NCBI GenBank assembly: GCA_950106755.1
Contig: OX467090.1
Coordinates: 11,903,489-11,967,488, forward strand
DNA: 64,000 nucleotides
DNA from: Climacium dendroides
Lineage: Eukaryota; Streptophyta; Bryopsida; Hypnales; Climaciaceae
Direction: 5' to 3'
Shown piece after piece: positions 10,980-21,700 of the stretch. The position numbers were made by a program, and so were the translations under genes. Every line of letters begins with the position of its first letter. Position 1 is the stretch's first letter. The notes beneath the pieces were generated by a model. That model was given only the letters and a program-made list of their open reading frames with translations, was not told the DNA's origin and ran no database searches.

Positions 10980-11060
10980 AAACAAGGAAGACGATCGACA
11001 GACAAGAGAGCGAGAGAGTGATTTGCTCCGGCATTGGGCTGTGCTCTTATACGAAGGCAA
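10980..11060 (-). promoter_or_regulatory. b-type core promoter and non-coding first exon
   Basis: TATAAGAGCACAGCCC lies at 11035-11050 on the minus strand (TATAAGAG at 11043-11050). The transcript would start some 25-35 nt downstream and reach the GTAAGT donor at 10979. The same block recurs upstream of other PAH genes with graded decay: TATAAAAG at 28931-28938, TATAAGAG at 25324-25331 (plus strand), TGTAAGAG at 17431-17440, GCAAGAGC near 33600. Confidence 0.6.
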
Positions 11061-12173
11061 CCAAGAGAGCAACTCGGGAAGTAGCGGAGCACTCTCGATC
11101 ATCCATTGTCCGGAAAATTCGGGGGAACGTTCATCCTACGATTTTTTTTTGATTCCCTGAGTTACAATGCAAGTTCATTTCCTCCATCAACGTCGATCCA
11201 ATTAATTAAGAGAATTGAACGGAGTCAGTTCATTTTTTCCCCATCTTGACGGCCGTGTATTATCAAGTGACCGAGCTGGTGAATTGAATTCCCTCCGTTT
11301 CGAATGAATTCATGGTCCCATCGTGAGGATGTTCGAATTTTTCTTACCGATCGGTGCATGACATGTAAGGACAAGAAATGGATGGAGTCTGTGAAGCCGA
11401 AGTGCCGAACACATGCATATCAGCCATATTTATCATATTAATTAAGAGAGGAGACTCGCAGGTAGTAAGTTGGAATGTAACGCATCGAGGCTTGGCACTC
11501 CGGTTGACTGTCTGGGCTCGTTCAAACTTAAGGGAGGGATGTGCGCGTTTCCAGCTCACCGTACCGGTGATTGCATTCAAATCCGCCGAAAAGAATTTGC
11601 CGGTTCTCCCAATCTCAAGTTAGTTCTACTAGGCAGTGCTCGCCCTCAGTAAAAACACTGAATGCGGAGGCTTTGGAATTCGAAGTGTGAATTCCAATCA
11701 ATTATGGAGTAGCTCAGGAGTACAGTTTAACATCATGATCGAATCCATTGAAGAGTGAACAGCTAGCGAAGACTGTGACTGAATTGGGTTGTGTCCTAGC
11801 TTATAGAATCGCAGTTATATTTGCAACCAGGGAGGAAGAAACGAAGCATGCGCGGTGGCATTGAAGCTGGGTCGAATCATCTGGTCGGTCTGGAAAGCTC
11901 TGGGTTCGGCAGGGGCTGACGATGACGTGCAGTTTTATTAAAATTCCCTGTCTGTTCAACTTACCAAGTGCAAATGGAGTAAGATTGTTTAGTTTTTCTT
12001 CATTTGCGTGCAGTTATCAATTAGGTTTTGGAACGCTAGCATGTGAATATACTTGTATGTTGCAGCAGTGCGAACTTGGATTGAGTGGACGGTGAGACTC
12101 TTGTGAGAATGCCGTAAACTAATTAGGTGATTACGATTCCAGGAACTCTTCGTCCAGGTTCAGTTCACAGGGA
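11061..12173. repeat. Upstream region of b-type gene 1, including distal module
   Basis: No gene supported. It includes TTGTCCGGAAAATTCGGGGG, conserved at other PAH promoters, a single GGTTGTGTCCTAGCTTATAG promoter-like unit at about 11788-11808, and the distal module. It stops abruptly at 12173 after CAGTTCACAGGG, where copy 2 continues with CCACGACGTGCC. This marks the deletion junction in copy 1. Confidence 0.6.
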
Positions 12174-12795
12174 AACATCAACATCATTAAATCATAGAAA
12201 TTAAAGAATAAACTAAGGCAAGATGGAAAAGACACAAAAACATCACTTGGCACCCAACTACCACTATATCCCTTATACTCTTTCTCTTTTGGTTGTTGAC
12301 AAAGTGATTAAATTCAATGTTGTGTATATTTGATCCAATGGCTACAATGCTACATGATGCCTATGTGTAATTAAACCAATATAGTCTATGCACAAATTAT
12401 TTCTTCCGAAGTTTAATTTACATGTACTTGATTACATTGGATGTCAAAGACCTCAAGAGGCAACTCAAATGAGTGTATTCAGTAGATGAACAAATAAACA
12501 ATTGGATCATGACAACTCTAATTGTCAAATTTACAAAGATCAAAGTGCTTTTGAATAATCATGTCTATTCAAATATTGAACTCACTTAAAAATGAATTTT
12601 AGAATCATTTTTGAACCAAAAATTCATGTAATGCACAAGTGGCCACATAGTTGAAAAATGTAATAGAGATGTTTTTGTAGACTTAAATCCTTGTCATAAA
12701 GTGTCATATTTCCCTAGAGTATCTGAGTAGATAGTCACTTGACTATCCATCTAAAGTAAATGCATTACCAAAGCTAAATGTTTAAGAAAAAATAT
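12174..12795. repeat. Truncated AT-rich repeat block R2
   Basis: Collinear with about 51119-51867 in copy 2 and with R1 around 3240-3800, minus the fold-back insertion found only in copy 2. No ORFs of note. Confidence 0.75.
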
Positions 12796-13021
12796 CCCTG
12801 ATATTATGTTGCACTTTTAAACTTACACTTTGTCCACCCACTAATATTGCTATTCACTAAGAGCTAGTTGTCGGAACTTAGCTAATACAGACCACGTATA
12901 GTAAAATATGCGAGCCATCTAAGTCCCATAATATGGTACACCGTAACCATAAAAAATCCATCTGAAATTGCAAATGAAGGAGCTTCAATAAACAGAAGCG
13001 AGAGTTGTAGTGTCTCCGTAC
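12796..13021. other. Start of remnant block, no gene seen
   Basis: Sequence changes character at 12796, where duplication homology ends. No ORF or repeat recognised until the kinesin-like exons. Confidence 0.4.
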
Positions 13022-13956
13022 CTAAGAAGTTGCTCTTGTAGGTGGCGATTCTCCATAATCAGCCTCAGATGTTCAGGATGATCACATTTGTCCTCGAACA
13101 CCTGCAACGTTTGGGGTGTGGCACCACATTTCTCTGAATCTATTTAAGAAGGTCCCTCTAGCCGACGCATTTTGTGTTTTTATGGTTCCAATAGTGATTT
13201 TTGGAAACATGTTTTGTCCTCTCGGTGCTTGACCTGGAACAGAAGGTAACCCTCAGCAGACAGGATATTGTAGGAAAAATATGAACAAAAAAATCAAGGA
13301 AAAAACAGATTCAACATGTATTGTGACAGCGGTTTATAATGACCATTTCTATGAAGTATATTGTGGAAGTGGAGAAGATTTTTGTATCATTACATTGAGT
13401 GAAGAACATTAGTGAGGTTGGTTTAATAAATATTTTCTTGAATTAATTATAATCTACATATGAACTCCTCAAAACTGCCAAAAAAAAATACATGAGTCCC
13501 AATACGGGCTTCCACGTCCTTATAGGTTTAAGTAACAACTAACCATTCGAGTCAGATACTCAATTTTAGCCTCAGTTGTTCTCTCTAGAAGCTTCTCCCT
13601 CCGTAATGTGTCCGCCAACAGGGTTTCCATGGCCTTTAACTGAGCTCTCACCAAGTAATCAAAGTTAGTTTCCACCTGAAAATTTGTGAAACGCAAACCT
13701 CTTGGCACACTGGAACTATCGGTTAAAGAATTGGAAGGCCGGTAATTACCTCGTGACTCAAAGCAGTCGGGCCCAATATAGCTCTGCCAAACTGCAGGAA
13801 GGAGCCTTCCGTTGCGCTCCTCAGAAGGTCAGATCCATCTTTTGCACCAGCTCTATTGTTTTCAAATTACAAACTAACCCCGCCACCATTCATTTCAGAC
13901 ATAAGCACGCTCGGCATCCTTGACATGCTCTGCCTCCTCACACGCGCTAACTCATC
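13022..13956 (-). pseudogene. KIN-12-type kinesin stalk remnant (five exon-like pieces)
   Basis: Minus-strand exon-like pieces with GT/AG borders lie at 13879-13956 (DELARVRRQ), 13750-13852 (DLLRSATEGSFLQFG), 13544-13675 (44 codons), about 13140-13233 and 13022-13101. The third reads KAMETLLADTLRREKLLE..., which parallels the plant KIN-12 stalk pattern KAVEKVLAGSIRREMALEE. The fourth has VKHRED..C and HKMRRLE, like the YKHERECN...REDKI.RLES stretch, but in two frames with a stop. The fifth has CDHPEHLRLIMENRHLQEQL, like ENHPEVL...EL.RVQEEL. The order is that of a KIN-12 gene. KIN-12 kinesins act at the phragmoplast in plant cytokinesis. No motor domain is found between here and 16.4 kb, so this is a fragment and probably dead. 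Confidence 0.6.
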
Positions 13957-14098
13957 CTGCAATGACTCAATGAGAAGGAAAATGCAAACAATTCTTAATT
14001 CCAAACTTACATTGACATGCGAAGAGAGAGTGCCACACTTTCTTACACATTAATTTTCCATTCCAAAACTATCAAATTGAGAGGAGAGGACATAAGAT

Positions 14099-14165
14099 GA
14101 GAAGCACATAAGAATGAGAAGAGAAGCACATAAGCACATAAGTAGAGAAGCACATAAGAATGTCA
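14099..14165. repeat. Minisatellite of GAGAAGCACATAAG units
   Basis: Several imperfect copies of a 14-21 bp unit (GAGAAGCACATAAGAAT or shorter, plus CACATAAG). Local slippage product; not in the 36.7 kb duplicate of the adjacent block. Confidence 0.7.
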
Positions 14166-14279
14166 TGCCAAGATTTCGAATTCCCTGCAACTGCCTCCTC
14201 TGGATCAACCTCAGCCACCGGAAAAATAGAGCTCTACCACGACATACTACATACTAAGCCCGGAGCACAAAAAGCACCT

Positions 14280-14745
14280 TCGTGCATGCGAATCATGAGG
14301 TTGGAGATGACAGCCTCCGATCCGCACACCCTTGTGCCACGAAGTCCCTCATCAGCTCCACAAACATTGGGCTTTTGCAGTCCTTCTTTACCACATGCAC
14401 CGTTATCTTACTAAAGTCTAAGAATGAACCCAGTGACCCCAAGTACTCTTATATTTTGCTTTCACACGCAACACATGCAACTGTCTCAAGTGGCTGTTAC
14501 AAAACTCCACTTCGGATCATGTGCATTTCGGAGGTAAAATGAACATACCAATTTGTGGAAACTATAAGCCGTTTGTTATTCCTTGCCGCGAAGCAACGGG
14601 TGAGTCACTCTCAATTCACAGTGTAACGTCCATTTCGGTCCAGCTCCTCTAAATCTATTGCATTTACTTTTTTACAGTTAGTAGCACACTGGATTACCAA
14701 ACCCCGGTAAATCTCTCACCCTCATCATGTCACATGGATTGGTCA
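14280..14745 (-). pseudogene. ACT-like domain fragment, frameshifted, duplicated at 36.7 kb
   Basis: Homologous in the same orientation to about 36665-37152. On the minus strand the first frame reads TVHVVKKDC-like in both copies, then MFVELMRDFVAQG, and after a one-base shift EAVISNLMIRMHEG (EAVNTTLMIHMHD in the other copy). Strand-helix-strand order suggests the ACT-like fold at the C-terminus of plant bHLH factors, and a bHLH-ACT remnant lies just upstream. The helix alone also resembles a PAH helix, so PAH is the rival reading. The frame break is shared by both copies and so predates their duplication. Confidence 0.4.
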
Positions 14746-14887
14746 GTGAAGTACTCGAGCTGTCAACCAATTCAAGACCTTTGTACTGCGTATACAAGTT
14801 GGGGCATGCATTCTTTACCTGCACAGACCACGGAAACTCCACAAATTGGTGTCACTCATCAACTTCACTTGCATCAGTAGCGATGTC

Positions 14888-15400
14888 TCATTTCATTGAA
14901 TGATCAGGAAAAGAGGTGAATAATCTCTTTCGGACTTGAATCAGCTGTGTGAGAGCATATTCCTCAACGCTCCGATAATCAAGGTCGAAGAAAATTGTAT
15001 CTCTCATATTCTCTGCGACAGTACCTGTGACTGCAAGAACAAATAATATGGACCACTTCATTGGATCGATACAGGGGTGCCCAAGCGACACTCCGTAACA
15101 GTGAGCACCAAAAAAGAATCTCGACTCATATCACTCTCAACTGATCTGTCCCCTCTGCACCTTCATTCTAACGAGCTTGAGGGAGGTACAAATCTTGGTA
15201 AAGTTGTCCCATCAGGTACACCGACCCAGCTACTCCAGAGGGAAAATAACAGTTCCAGACTTACTTTTCACGAAATTCGTAGGCGTTTGATCACTTGCAG
15301 GATTACATTTAATTATTTTTCGTCTAGATGTCGTCTCATGGTGCCTGGCAGAATAAGTGGTCGCAGAAGCAAACTGACCTGATTCAAATGCTAGAATGAA
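14888..15400 (-). other. Unrecognised exon-like segments
   Basis: Two minus-strand open stretches with splice-like borders. One at about 15020-14888 contains NMRDTIFFDLDYRSVEEYAL and ends FTSFPDHSMK. Another at about 15380-15230 starts after a TCAG and contains FASATTYSARHHETTSRRK. They lie between the kinesin-like and bHLH-like exons in the same orientation and could belong to either. I do not recognise the family. Confidence 0.3.
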
Positions 15401-15492
15401 CATCCGTAAATAACACGTAAGTGATATTATACGATATGAAATCTGCAAATGCACGTGATGCCATCCATTCGTCATTCAAATCGGCAGCATAC

Positions 15493-16300
15493 CTCAGAGC
15501 AAAGGACGACGCATTGTATGTACCCATTCCCTACTCTGAATATGCAACAATGTGTCACGCCAAATCCCAACAACTGCACAACTTGAACCAGAGCGCTCTG
15601 GAAATTCGGACGGGGCTTGTTCCACACGATCTCCATGGCAACCTCCTCCTCTCCTACGTGGACGTGGATAGCGCTTACAGTGCCAGCACTATTCACAATT
15701 ACAGGATCAGCTCGCAACAGAACGCCATTTGAGGAACCTGATAAGGGCCTCGGACTTACAATTCTCGGGTGCCCACCACTACTTCGTAGTGATGCTTTGG
15801 AGTGGGTCCTGTTGGTGCACCAAGAGGAGCTAAAGACCTCATTTTTTTTCCATTGTTGGGACTGGTTGCAACGCTCCCACAAACGAAATTGCATCCTCCA
15901 CCACCACTGCCCTCTCCTTCTGTCACCCCCAAAACTCACTTTTTTCAGATAAATAACCACGGACGTCCACAGAAGACACGTACCATTTGGCGACGATTTC
16001 TGAAATGTATTGTTGGTTAAGTTGCCAACGAGAACTCACTTTCAGCTCTTAGCTTGTGGTCGTAGAATAATGTTCTAATGCTTTAAACCACTGTAATTCA
16101 AACCACTGCAATTCTACGAGCAAGGTCAATGTCAGCTACGTTAACGAGGAAAGCGCTATACTTTGGGAGCTGGAGGCAATAGAGACTCTAGAATCAAATA
16201 CTTGGCAGACATGGCGTCTAGCACTTCTCTGCCGCTCCCGAATGATGTGTTCCGCTTTCGTGGGCACCCGATTCTCCCTTGATGCAGTACGCAACAAATG
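15493..16300 (-). pseudogene. bHLH transcription factor with ACT-like C-terminus, two frameshifts
   Basis: The basic region KAEHIIRERQR lies near 16260-16225. After a one-base shift helix 1 follows: MSAKYLILESLLPPAPK, ending at 16162 with a GTATAG donor. An acceptor at 15920-15922 opens the next exon with KERAVVVEDAISFVGAL, the classical helix 2. A second frame break falls at a run of eight T (A on the coding strand) at 15842-15849. Beyond it the open frame reads VSAIHVHVGEEEVAMEIVW, then QSALVQVVQLLGFGV and VLCSE, an ACT-like fold as in many plant bHLH proteins, ending at a GTATGC donor (15492). bHLH domains bind E-boxes as dimers; ACT-like regions mediate dimer contacts. Two frame breaks argue for a pseudogene; the homopolymer break could be a base-calling error. 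Confidence 0.65.
15842..15849. other. T8 homopolymer at a frame break
   Basis: The bHLH helix-2 frame and the ACT-like frame meet at this run. A one-base length error here would join or split them, so the pseudogene call at this point depends on read accuracy. Confidence 0.6.
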
Positions 16301-16604
16301 AAGAGTAGCCATGCATAAAAGACGAGCAATCAGAAAACCATCAACAGATTCCAACAATGTGCAAGTAGTATATCAGCAGCAACTAGATCAGTCTATAGGC
16401 ATTACGAATAAGGTACTATCCGAATGCAAGCATCGGATGGAAGAAGCTTTAATAAAGCATAAGAAGCATAAGAAGCTTCATTTCCAGTTCTCCAAAACCT
16501 AAAAACAGAAAAAGATGGGGACGAACTGTACCGCACTTAACAAATCAATGCAAGCGTAAGTCTCGATCTACATCATCAAAGCTAGCAAATTCGGTACTTG
16601 CTAA

Positions 16605-16910
16605 CTAATTGCTCTCTTCTTCCACTTCCGTCCCGGTGTCATCCGGCATCTCGAACTGGAGGTCCCGGGGAAGAAGTGCATTCCACATCTCCAGGAGCCC
16701 TCTATGTTCCCGCAAAAGTTCCCTCACATTGTTGATGAGGTCGGAAAGGAGAGCCTGGTTGCAATTCTGCCTCCAGAAGCGCATGAGGAGCCGATTCAAC
16801 TCCTGGTATTTACCAGCGCTCCTTAGTGCTTCCACAAACTCATAGGCTGCAACAACCCGCTCTCGGTCCGAGTTGCGCCTTACGTAGACATGCCTGGAAC
16901 TGTAAGACAT
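16605..16910 (-). CDS. b-type single-PAH-domain protein, third copy (101 aa, shortened N-terminus)
   Basis: ORF from ATG 16910. A short basic arm (RHVYVRRNSDRERVV) is followed by one PAH: FVEALRSAGKYQELN, LLMRFWRQNCNQALL, NNVRELLREHRGLLEMWNALLPRD and LQFEMPDD, then an acidic tail EVEEE. Compared with 10570 it has lost one C near the ancestral start: ATG 16945 now runs into a stop after 12-13 codons, and ATG 16910 would serve instead. The 5' signals are also damaged: the first-exon donor reads CTAAGTTCC (17357-17365) and the TATA position reads TGTAAGAG. Yet the PAH frame is fully open and has changed mainly by substitution. It is either a very recent casualty or still translated from another promoter. 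An acceptor TAG at 16982-16984 is intact. Confidence 0.6.
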   Translation of the reverse strand: MSYSSRHVYVRRNSDRERVVAAYEFVEALRSAGKYQELNRLLMRFWRQNCNQALLSDLINNVRELLREHRGLLEMWNALLPRDLQFEMPDDTGTEVEEESN

Positions 16911-16981
16911 TCTCTCAAACCTCTCAAGCCTTGAAAGATCCGCATCGTTAGAAGTTGGAATTATGGCCTAGCTCCGCTTTC

Positions 16982-17480
16982 CTACACGCCATCACAGGCA
17001 ATGGCGAATTATCGGTATAGGGTCAGTGTAGTTGCTTCTTGTTTGTGGCCAGCAACAGCAACAACAAATAAACAATAGAAACAGGGGAAAGAAATAAGCC
17101 TTTAATACACAAGTATGCAACGATCATAAGTTGGTGAACAAGGGATCACGGACCTGTTTTGTTCAAGTAGGTTAGGGACATCGAGCGCCTCCGTAGATCC
17201 CTGGTAGCAAAACCTACAACAACCGAGAAATACAAGAATGCGAACTACAAGAATGAGAACGACTAAATCATGAACAAAAGAGTCTAATGATTTCCACTTG
17301 GACAGCAAGTTCGAGAGCCAATCAATCCAACTAAGTTGCACAGATCGCTGAATTTAGGAACTTAGAAACAATAAACACGCGCTGTGGATGAGAGCTAGAG
17401 AATGGTCTGCTTCGGCAGGCAATGGGCTGTGCTCTTACAGGGAGGCAACCAAGCAACTCGGGGGAAGTAGCGGAGCACTA
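16982..17480 (-). promoter_or_regulatory. Decayed promoter, first exon and intron of third b-type gene
   Basis: Homologous to 10600-11100. The acceptor is kept (TAG, 16982-16984); the donor is CTAAGT instead of GTAAGT at 17360-17365; the TATA block at about 17430 reads CTGTAAGAGCACAGCCC. The intron carries extra short repeats (AACTACAAGAATG), related to the 15-bp array at 28.7 kb. Confidence 0.5.
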
Positions 17481-18775
17481 GTTAACAAACATCTATTGTC
17501 TGGAAAGTTCGAAGGACAGTTCGTCCTGTGAATTTTCAGTCACGATTGGTAGGTTTTCGGAATCCATCTCGGTATTTGTCAATGATCTAGAGCCAGGAAT
17601 CAAACTCCTCTGAGTTCCCTAACCTACAATGCAAGCTCAGATCCTGATGATTTAATCAAGGCGAATAGTAGGATGCAGTTCATTTTTTTCCCGCGAGTGA
17701 CTTGAATGAAGCTTACCTCCATTCCGAATGGATTCATGGTGCGATCGTCAGGATGTTTCGAATTTTTCCTACTGACCGGCTCATGATGTGTACGGAAGCG
17801 AAATTAATGGAGTGGAAGTGACAAAACATGCACATCGACCGTATTCATTAATTATGGAGGAGACTCGTAGCTACTAAGATGGAATTCACTGTATTGAGGC
17901 CTGACAGTTCGAGAGTCCGGGTGACAGGGTGATAGTCCGGGCGTGTTTAAATGGAAAAGAATTTGCACGTCTAACTCGCTGTAGCGGTTGAAACGAAAGG
18001 ATTTGACGATTTAGCCAATTCCAAGCTAATTGTATTAGAGAGTGCTCCTCTCACTAATATCATCTCTGAGTGCAGGTGACGTACATTGTAATTATTTTTC
18101 CTTGTTTATTGAACTTACGAGTTGGAATAAGACAGTTTAGTTTTCCTTCAATCGCTTGTAGTTATGAGTCAAGTGTTGGAACGCTAGCTTGTCAGTGTAC
18201 TTCAATGTGTTGTAGTGCGAACTTGGATTTTAATTAAATTTCCCTATCTATTCAACTTACAACTTTACCAGTTGAAGACAATTTAGTTCTTAAAAATTTC
18301 CTGTAGTTACCAACTAGGTGTTGGAGCTCCAGCTTGTAAATAGACTTGCATGTTGCCGTGCGAGCTTGGAATTTTGTTGACGTTGAGAGTCTGCGTGATT
18401 ATTTGCCGTTAGTTCAGAAGTTAATTGTGATTGGAACTCTTCATGCAGGTTCGCTTCAGTCATAGTGCCATCACGTGCCTCAGCAGGTGGAGGGACTATC
18501 AATGTCGGCTCGGAGGTGATGGCCGGTCCCGTATGGGTTCATTTTAACTGGCGACCAATTACAACTGAGTTCTAAAGACAGTGACCCCTCAAATCGTCAC
18601 CATTTTACTGTGAATAGGCTCTGTTTTGAGATTGGGAAAAATTTCACGATTTTTAAGTTAACAAATATTTGAAGATCCCAAAGAACACATTGTTTGGATT
18701 ACATATGCAAAAGTTATCAAAGGTCAAAGTTTTTTTGTAAATAAATGTTTCTAAAATCACTTTTTCAAGAATGGC
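17481..18775. repeat. Distal upstream module with internal ~145-bp tandem duplication
   Basis: Homologous to the other distal modules. The stretch around 18100-18235 (GACAGTTTAGTT..., GGAACGCTAGCTTG..., GCGAACTTGGATT) is repeated around 18236-18380 with divergence. No gene seen. It ends at the TTTTTGTAAATAAAT landmark near 18735. Confidence 0.55.
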
Positions 18776-21700
18776 CGGTACATATTGATTTAACCCCTAT
18801 AGTCCCAAGGAATTCTCTTCATCAAAACCTATTCAAAACTACCATTTCTATTGCAAAGAGAAAAAAGCTTTAATTTTTTTTTTTATCAAATCTAATCATA
18901 GGATCTTGTACTACACTAATAAAATGCGTGGAAAAAATCTCATAAACTTGGACTATATAGATTGCAAGATATTTGCATATAAAGTGAAGAAAACAAGTTT
19001 ATTTAATACCCTGATTGGCTAGATTTTTTGGCTTTGAATCTTCTTAATTCAAAATTATTGCACTATTGCACTATTGATTTTATAATTTTCTTATGTTGAA
19101 GAATTGAGTTGAAAATCTAAGAATTTTTAAAAAAACTATACACTTAATTTTCACTCATTAAAAAATTCTTAACCCTACCTAGCAATTTTAACCCTACCTA
19201 ACAATTTTTTTGAAAAATTGTAAAAACTATATTAAAAAATGGATTCTATAATTTATTTTTTCACAAAGATGCTTAAATTGCTCAAAAAATGAGATTGTCT
19301 ATAAGTTTCTCATCACTAGTCCAAATGGAATGAATCAAAGCTTCAAATGTAGACAAAAATATAATCTTTGAGAAAAAAAAATTAAAATTAAAAAAATTCA
19401 ATGTTTTGTGATTTTTTTGGGCTCACCTTTGAGTTGTTTTTGGGACTCATGGTGGCATAATTTTTGTTTCCGGGCACCAATTGAAATAATAATTATATTC
19501 CTAAAAAATTAATCTGATTTTCTATCTCCAAAAAAAGTTTTAAAAAATTATATCAAAAATTGAGATCAAACAAGCCAACCCGAAATCCCCAAAATCCCTC
19601 ATAGGGACTTTGGGACTTTAAAAATTCAAAGATTTATTTATTGTGAGTAGTTGAGTGAATGGTATTTTTTGGTACCTGGGTTCAAATGTCATGTTGCTTT
19701 AGTAAAACATACTTAGTAATATGCACTTCAATGACATGTATATTGATCATGGGGCAATTTTTTTCAATTGAATGAACCTTGGACATTCATATGTAATTTC
19801 AAAGTCCATGAACTTGTCTTATTCACGTATGATCCTACAATGTTATTGTTACATGTAAAACATGGTTGAGTGCACCATGAAGTCATAATAAGGAATTTGA
19901 TCAAATAGAATGAATATAGGCAAATTAGAAAGGGCATGAATGCAACACTTGCAATGGACTACTGGAGCCTTATTGCCACCATACCCATTACAAGATTGTC
20001 ACAAGTGTGGCATACTAAAAGGTGTTATGAATGCATGAGAAATTGAATCTCAAGAGAACAAACACCATGGTCCCTACGTCATATTAAAAATAAATATGGA
20101 TGAGATACAAAAGGCCATGAAGCAACAATTCGTACTCATTTGCCAGCCATTGCATCCTTTGCCTCATGTACGATCCATTGGAGTGCACCATGAGGACATA
20201 ACGAATTGGATCTCAAAGAATGAACATCAGTGTCATTACATCATAGAAATAAAAGAATAATCTTGGGTGGGACAAAATAGGGCACCCAACTACTACCATA
20301 TCCATTGCAATATTATTGTTTTGGTTTTGGACCATGTGATTTCCAATGTTGTTTATATTTGATCCAATGGCTATGTGTAGGTAAACCAAAGTAGTTTGTG
20401 CCAAAATTACCTAATCTAAAGATTAATTTACATGTAATTGACTACATCGACCATGAAAGACCGCAAGAGACAAGTGTGTTGACTAGATGGACATACCACG
20501 TGTTTAAAAGGTGATATTCACAACAACTCAAATTTCAAATTTGCAATCATCAAAGTGCTCTTGAATAATTATGTCTATTTGAATTTTGAATTAACTTAGA
20601 AATAAGTTTTAGAATCATTTCTAAACCAATCAAATTTTCATTTAAAGCCTAGACGTTCACTTATTTGGAATTGCAATAGAAATGTTTTTAAACTTAGATC
20701 CTTGTCGTAATGTGTCATATATCAATAGAGTTTTGAAGGGATAGTCACTCCACTATCCATCTAAAGCAAATGTACAATTAAATAGAGATGAATATTTTAG
20801 TATGAAAAATATTAAGAAGAACCTAGTAGTATATATTTTTTGGATTGATCTCATTTTTAGAATCCCTCCTATTTTAAATTTTTAGAATTTCAAAATATAA
20901 AATTTTGAAAACTTCAAATGATTTAGCACATGATGAAGAATTACAAAATCTCCACTTAGTTAGTTATATCCACAATCAATTATATTTTCACTTGTATCTG
21001 CATTCATATTTGTATTTCTAATTACATACATTATATGTATGTTTCTACTTACATTCTTTTGTTTTATGGTGGGGGACTTATTATTTTTAGTAGGTTCGTG
21101 GTTTTATTGAAGAGGATTGGTTGACCAATGTTCTTAAAAAGGTAGTTGGAAATGCAATAGAGATAAATATTGGTTAAGCAATCAATTAATGCCGTATTAT
21201 CAAACATGTAGAATTTTTGTCATCTTTCACTTCCATAACGGATCACAACACTTTTAGGGCTTATGAAGTTGCTTAAACCTAATTTCAATGAAAAATAATG
21301 CATATCTTTTCTAGTAATATTTTTTGACTTTTTTACATAAGAAAATGGAAAATCCATGGATCACTGGGTAGTGATTGTCTTTTAGCAACATTTGTTCCTT
21401 TCTCCTGATCTAACTCTAAGCTAGAAAAATGATTATTTTTAACCAATTTGAAATACGAAGCTTCTAAGCCAATTTGGAAATTTGGAGATTTTTTAAATAA
21501 CAAAAGAACACTATAGTTACACTCATGACAAAATGTGTTCATAGAATGCAAATTCAGAGCCAATGTAAGAAAAATTTGGTTACTTTTTTGTTATAAAATA
21601 TAAAGTGTAGTCTTCTACTTTGTAGACATTGAAAATTGTCTAACAAAAAGAGACTTGCATCTATTAATTTAATGAATGGAGTATAGTTCATTAATGTTTA

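Larger units (their letters stand above)
1..12795. repeat. Segmental duplication, copy 1 (partial at left edge)
   Basis: This interval matches about 37838-51870 in the same orientation, in the same order: hydrophobic 3' module, a-type PAH gene, distal upstream module, AT-rich spacer, two hydrophobic modules, b-type PAH gene, distal module and start of another AT-rich spacer. The offset grows from 37837 at the left edge to 37965 at the b-type gene through small indels. Copy 1 lacks about 0.95 kb near 12173 that copy 2 has at about 50178-51119. Similarity ends near 12795, where copy 1 enters the kinesin/bHLH remnant block. The left end lies outside the window. Confidence 0.95.

Noticed and set aside
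14280..14420. A ninth PAH domain in the 14.3 kb fragment
   Set aside because: The helix resembles PAH but the preceding TVHVV strand and the following strand-like segment fit an ACT-like fold better, and a bHLH-ACT remnant is next to it. Kept as the alternative reading only.
15617..16020. Plus-strand ORFs opposite the bHLH locus
   Set aside because: Shadows of the minus-strand bHLH-ACT exon; no domain.
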